This document shows, piece after piece, positions 62,836-64,000 of a stretch of DNA of 64,000 bases (positions are counted from its first letter, which is position 1; the number at the start of each line of letters is the position of its first letter). The DNA lies in contig CALXOL010000008.1 of NCBI GenBank assembly GCA_944390015.1, positions 38,074 to 102,073 of the forward strand, read 5' to 3'. The notes below the pieces were generated by a model, which searched no databases, had not been told where the DNA came from, and worked only from the letters and a program-made list of their open reading frames with translations. The DNA comes from an uncultured Spirochaetaceae bacterium. GTDB lineage: Bacteria > Spirochaetota > Spirochaetia > Sphaerochaetales > Sphaerochaetaceae. A program made the translations under genes and the position numbers.

Positions 62836-63720
62836 TCATGCTCTTTTAAAGCGAATCATACCATCATCTGCTGTAATATCAATCTTTCCATTATCCCTTA
62901 GCCATGAGAGATACGATCTTATGGTACTGCCTACAAGCACATACTGTTGCATGTTCATTGTAAGGCCATAAGAGAGGAACATCCTTCTTATTACCTCATC
63001 TGAAGAAAGTGGAGTCACACATGCCTCGGCTATTTTATCTGCCACCTCATTCACTTTGTTTATGTTGTACTCTGCGAGTGGCGCTATATCATCAGTGACT
63101 GCGGCATGCGATGGGATGAAAAGCCTGGCATTCATCCTCTTGATCATCTCAAGTGTCTTCAGATACTGCCCAACGTCATAGATGAATGTGATTCCATATT
63201 TTTCAAGGCTCTCCCTGCTTGAGAGCGAATCGGCAAGATATACGACATCATCTTTAGTGCGGAAGCCTACCATGCCAAAGAAATGCCCTGGCAATGGAAT
63301 GACTTCAAGCCCATCAGGAAGAACATCCTGACTAAGATACTCGACATCACTTTCTGCAGCCATTAAAAACTTATGTCTCAAATCCTTTGAAGGATAGCCG
63401 CCATAAAGGAAAGAAGGTTCTAGCACAGGATACCGAGTAAAACAACACTCAATGCCGGGAGCGAAAATCCTACACCCCGTCTGCTTTTGAAGATAATTGT
63501 TGCCTCCTATGTGGTCGGCATTGGAGTGCGTATTATATATGGCTTTCAGCTTCCATGAGTTTGCATCAAGAATCTGCCTTACCTTACGAGATGCATCCTT
63601 ATCGCTACCGCTATCAATAAGACACACCTCAAAGTCCCCAATCTTAATAAGTCCTATCTTCGCAGGACTCTCGATATAATAGCTACAGCCAGAGGCTTGA
63701 ATCAATTCGTACATAAACAT
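62836..63720 (-). CDS. metallo-beta-lactamase-fold hydrolase
   Basis: A 294-residue MBL-fold protein. The metal motif is NTHSNADHIGGNN near residues 60-72 (HSNADH in place of HxHxDH, so the first His is kept and the second is Asn). Further ligands are in PLPGHFFGMVGF (His), YLADSLSS (Asp) and FIPSHAAV (His). A C-terminal helical domain of about 80 residues follows and may be a winged helix. The substrate is unknown; relatives include glyoxalase II-like thioesterases. GGGGGG-like purines precede the ATG. Confidence 0.8.
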   Translation of the reverse strand: MFMYELIQASGCSYYIESPAKIGLIKIGDFEVCLIDSGSDKDASRKVRQILDANSWKLKAIYNTHSNADHIGGNNYLQKQTGCRIFAPGIECCFTRYPVLEPSFLYGGYPSKDLRHKFLMAAESDVEYLSQDVLPDGLEVIPLPGHFFGMVGFRTKDDVVYLADSLSSRESLEKYGITFIYDVGQYLKTLEMIKRMNARLFIPSHAAVTDDIAPLAEYNINKVNEVADKIAEACVTPLSSDEVIRRMFLSYGLTMNMQQYVLVGSTIRSYLSWLRDNGKIDITADDGMIRFKRA

Positions 63721-63797
63721 CCCCCCTTGTTAATTCCATGATACATAGACGCTCTTCATTTTTCCAGAAACAAATGTAAATCTGACAGAGCCGACAA

Positions 63798-64000
63798 TCA
63801 GCAGATAAGCCTGCCCTCGTTGCCGTTTCTTTCAATTCTCCACCTTATATCAGTACAGGAGGAGAGAAACACCTCGTCGTGGCTTACAAGGATTATCGTC
63901 ATATCCCGTCCATCATCCCTGATCATCTTTTCAAGTATCCTCATCGATACGATATCAAGATGGTTTGTCGGCTCATCCATCAAGAGCACCGTACGCCCAT
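63798..64000 (-). CDS. ABC-F-type ATP-binding protein, C-terminal end only
   Basis: The frame enters from the right edge and stops at 63798. It shows Walker B plus the ABC-F linker signature LLMDEPTNHLDI and the switch ILVSHDEVFLSSCTD, then a short basic tail. ABC-F proteins have two ATPase domains and no membrane part; they act on ribosomes (translation factors or antibiotic protection). Only the last 67 residues are visible, so subgroup assignment is not possible. Confidence 0.8.
   Translation of the reverse strand, partial: GRTVLLMDEPTNHLDIVSMRILEKMIRDDGRDMTIILVSHDEVFLSSCTDIRWRIERNGNEGRLIC

Overview
The window looks like a chromosome segment of a host-associated spirochaete, probably Sphaerochaetaceae or Treponema-like. 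The grounds are the style of the exported-protein leaders (substrate-binding proteins beginning with a hydrophobic stretch ending in FAGG), the many solute-binding-protein transporters, moderate G+C, and the mix of sugar-acid, rhamnose and glucuronide genes typical of gut bacteria. This assignment is inference; there is no rRNA or other marker gene in the window.

Layout. 1-3.4 kb: a large redox fusion protein running off the left edge, then a chimeric reading frame joining a membrane protein to the end of an IS605-type TnpB. 3.6-8.3 kb: a complete branched-chain amino acid type ABC operon (livHMGF plus binding protein), divergent from a lipoprotein/sensor kinase/AraC-type regulator trio (8.4-11.5 kb). 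11.6-19.5 kb: lrgAB-like pair, a tandem flavodoxin protein, a deaminase, an unknown lipoprotein/outer-membrane pair, a KamA-family radical SAM enzyme, an esterase and an Rpn-type nuclease. 19.6-24.3 kb: a TRAP transporter plus HpaI-type aldolase operon with a divergent GntR regulator and three copies of one palindromic operator. 24.4-28.2 kb: flavodoxin, MATE pump, FMN reductase, an unknown protein and a coupled 24-residue peptide. 28.5-35.1 kb: two giant signalling proteins, one for cyclic-di-GMP and one CheB/CheR fusion.

35.2-42.4 kb: two DUF4143-type ATPases surround an unusual amino-acid ABC pair (a binding-protein/permease fusion and an ATPase with an extra GHKL-like tail). One ATPase is bracketed by a 20-bp direct repeat and abuts an araC remnant. 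42.4-50.3 kb: a lipoprotein, a beta-glucuronidase gene split by one in-frame TAG, a conventional amino-acid ABC transporter, a LarA-type racemase and an aminotransferase. 50.3-51.7 kb: an IS200-type element sits between two truncated genes, the scar of a lost locus. 51.9-55.0 kb: GntP permease, a divergent KARI-like reductase and a GntR regulator with a palindromic operator. 55.1-58.0 kb: mannose-6-phosphate isomerase and a UshA-type nucleotidase. 58.0-62.6 kb: a rhamnose operon whose first gene is a truncated kinase. 62.8-64 kb: a metallo-beta-lactamase-fold hydrolase and the end of an ABC-F-like ATPase.

The overall picture is a scavenging, anaerobic, carbohydrate- and amino-acid-using cell with marked gene decay (uidA, araC, FGGY kinase, response regulator, tnpB chimera). 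The most unusual items are the sulfur-redox fusion, the ABC-GHKL and permuted binding-protein pair, the KARI-like catabolic enzyme, the uidA stop codon and the repeat-bracketed ATPase. No tRNA, rRNA, CRISPR array or riboswitch was recognised.
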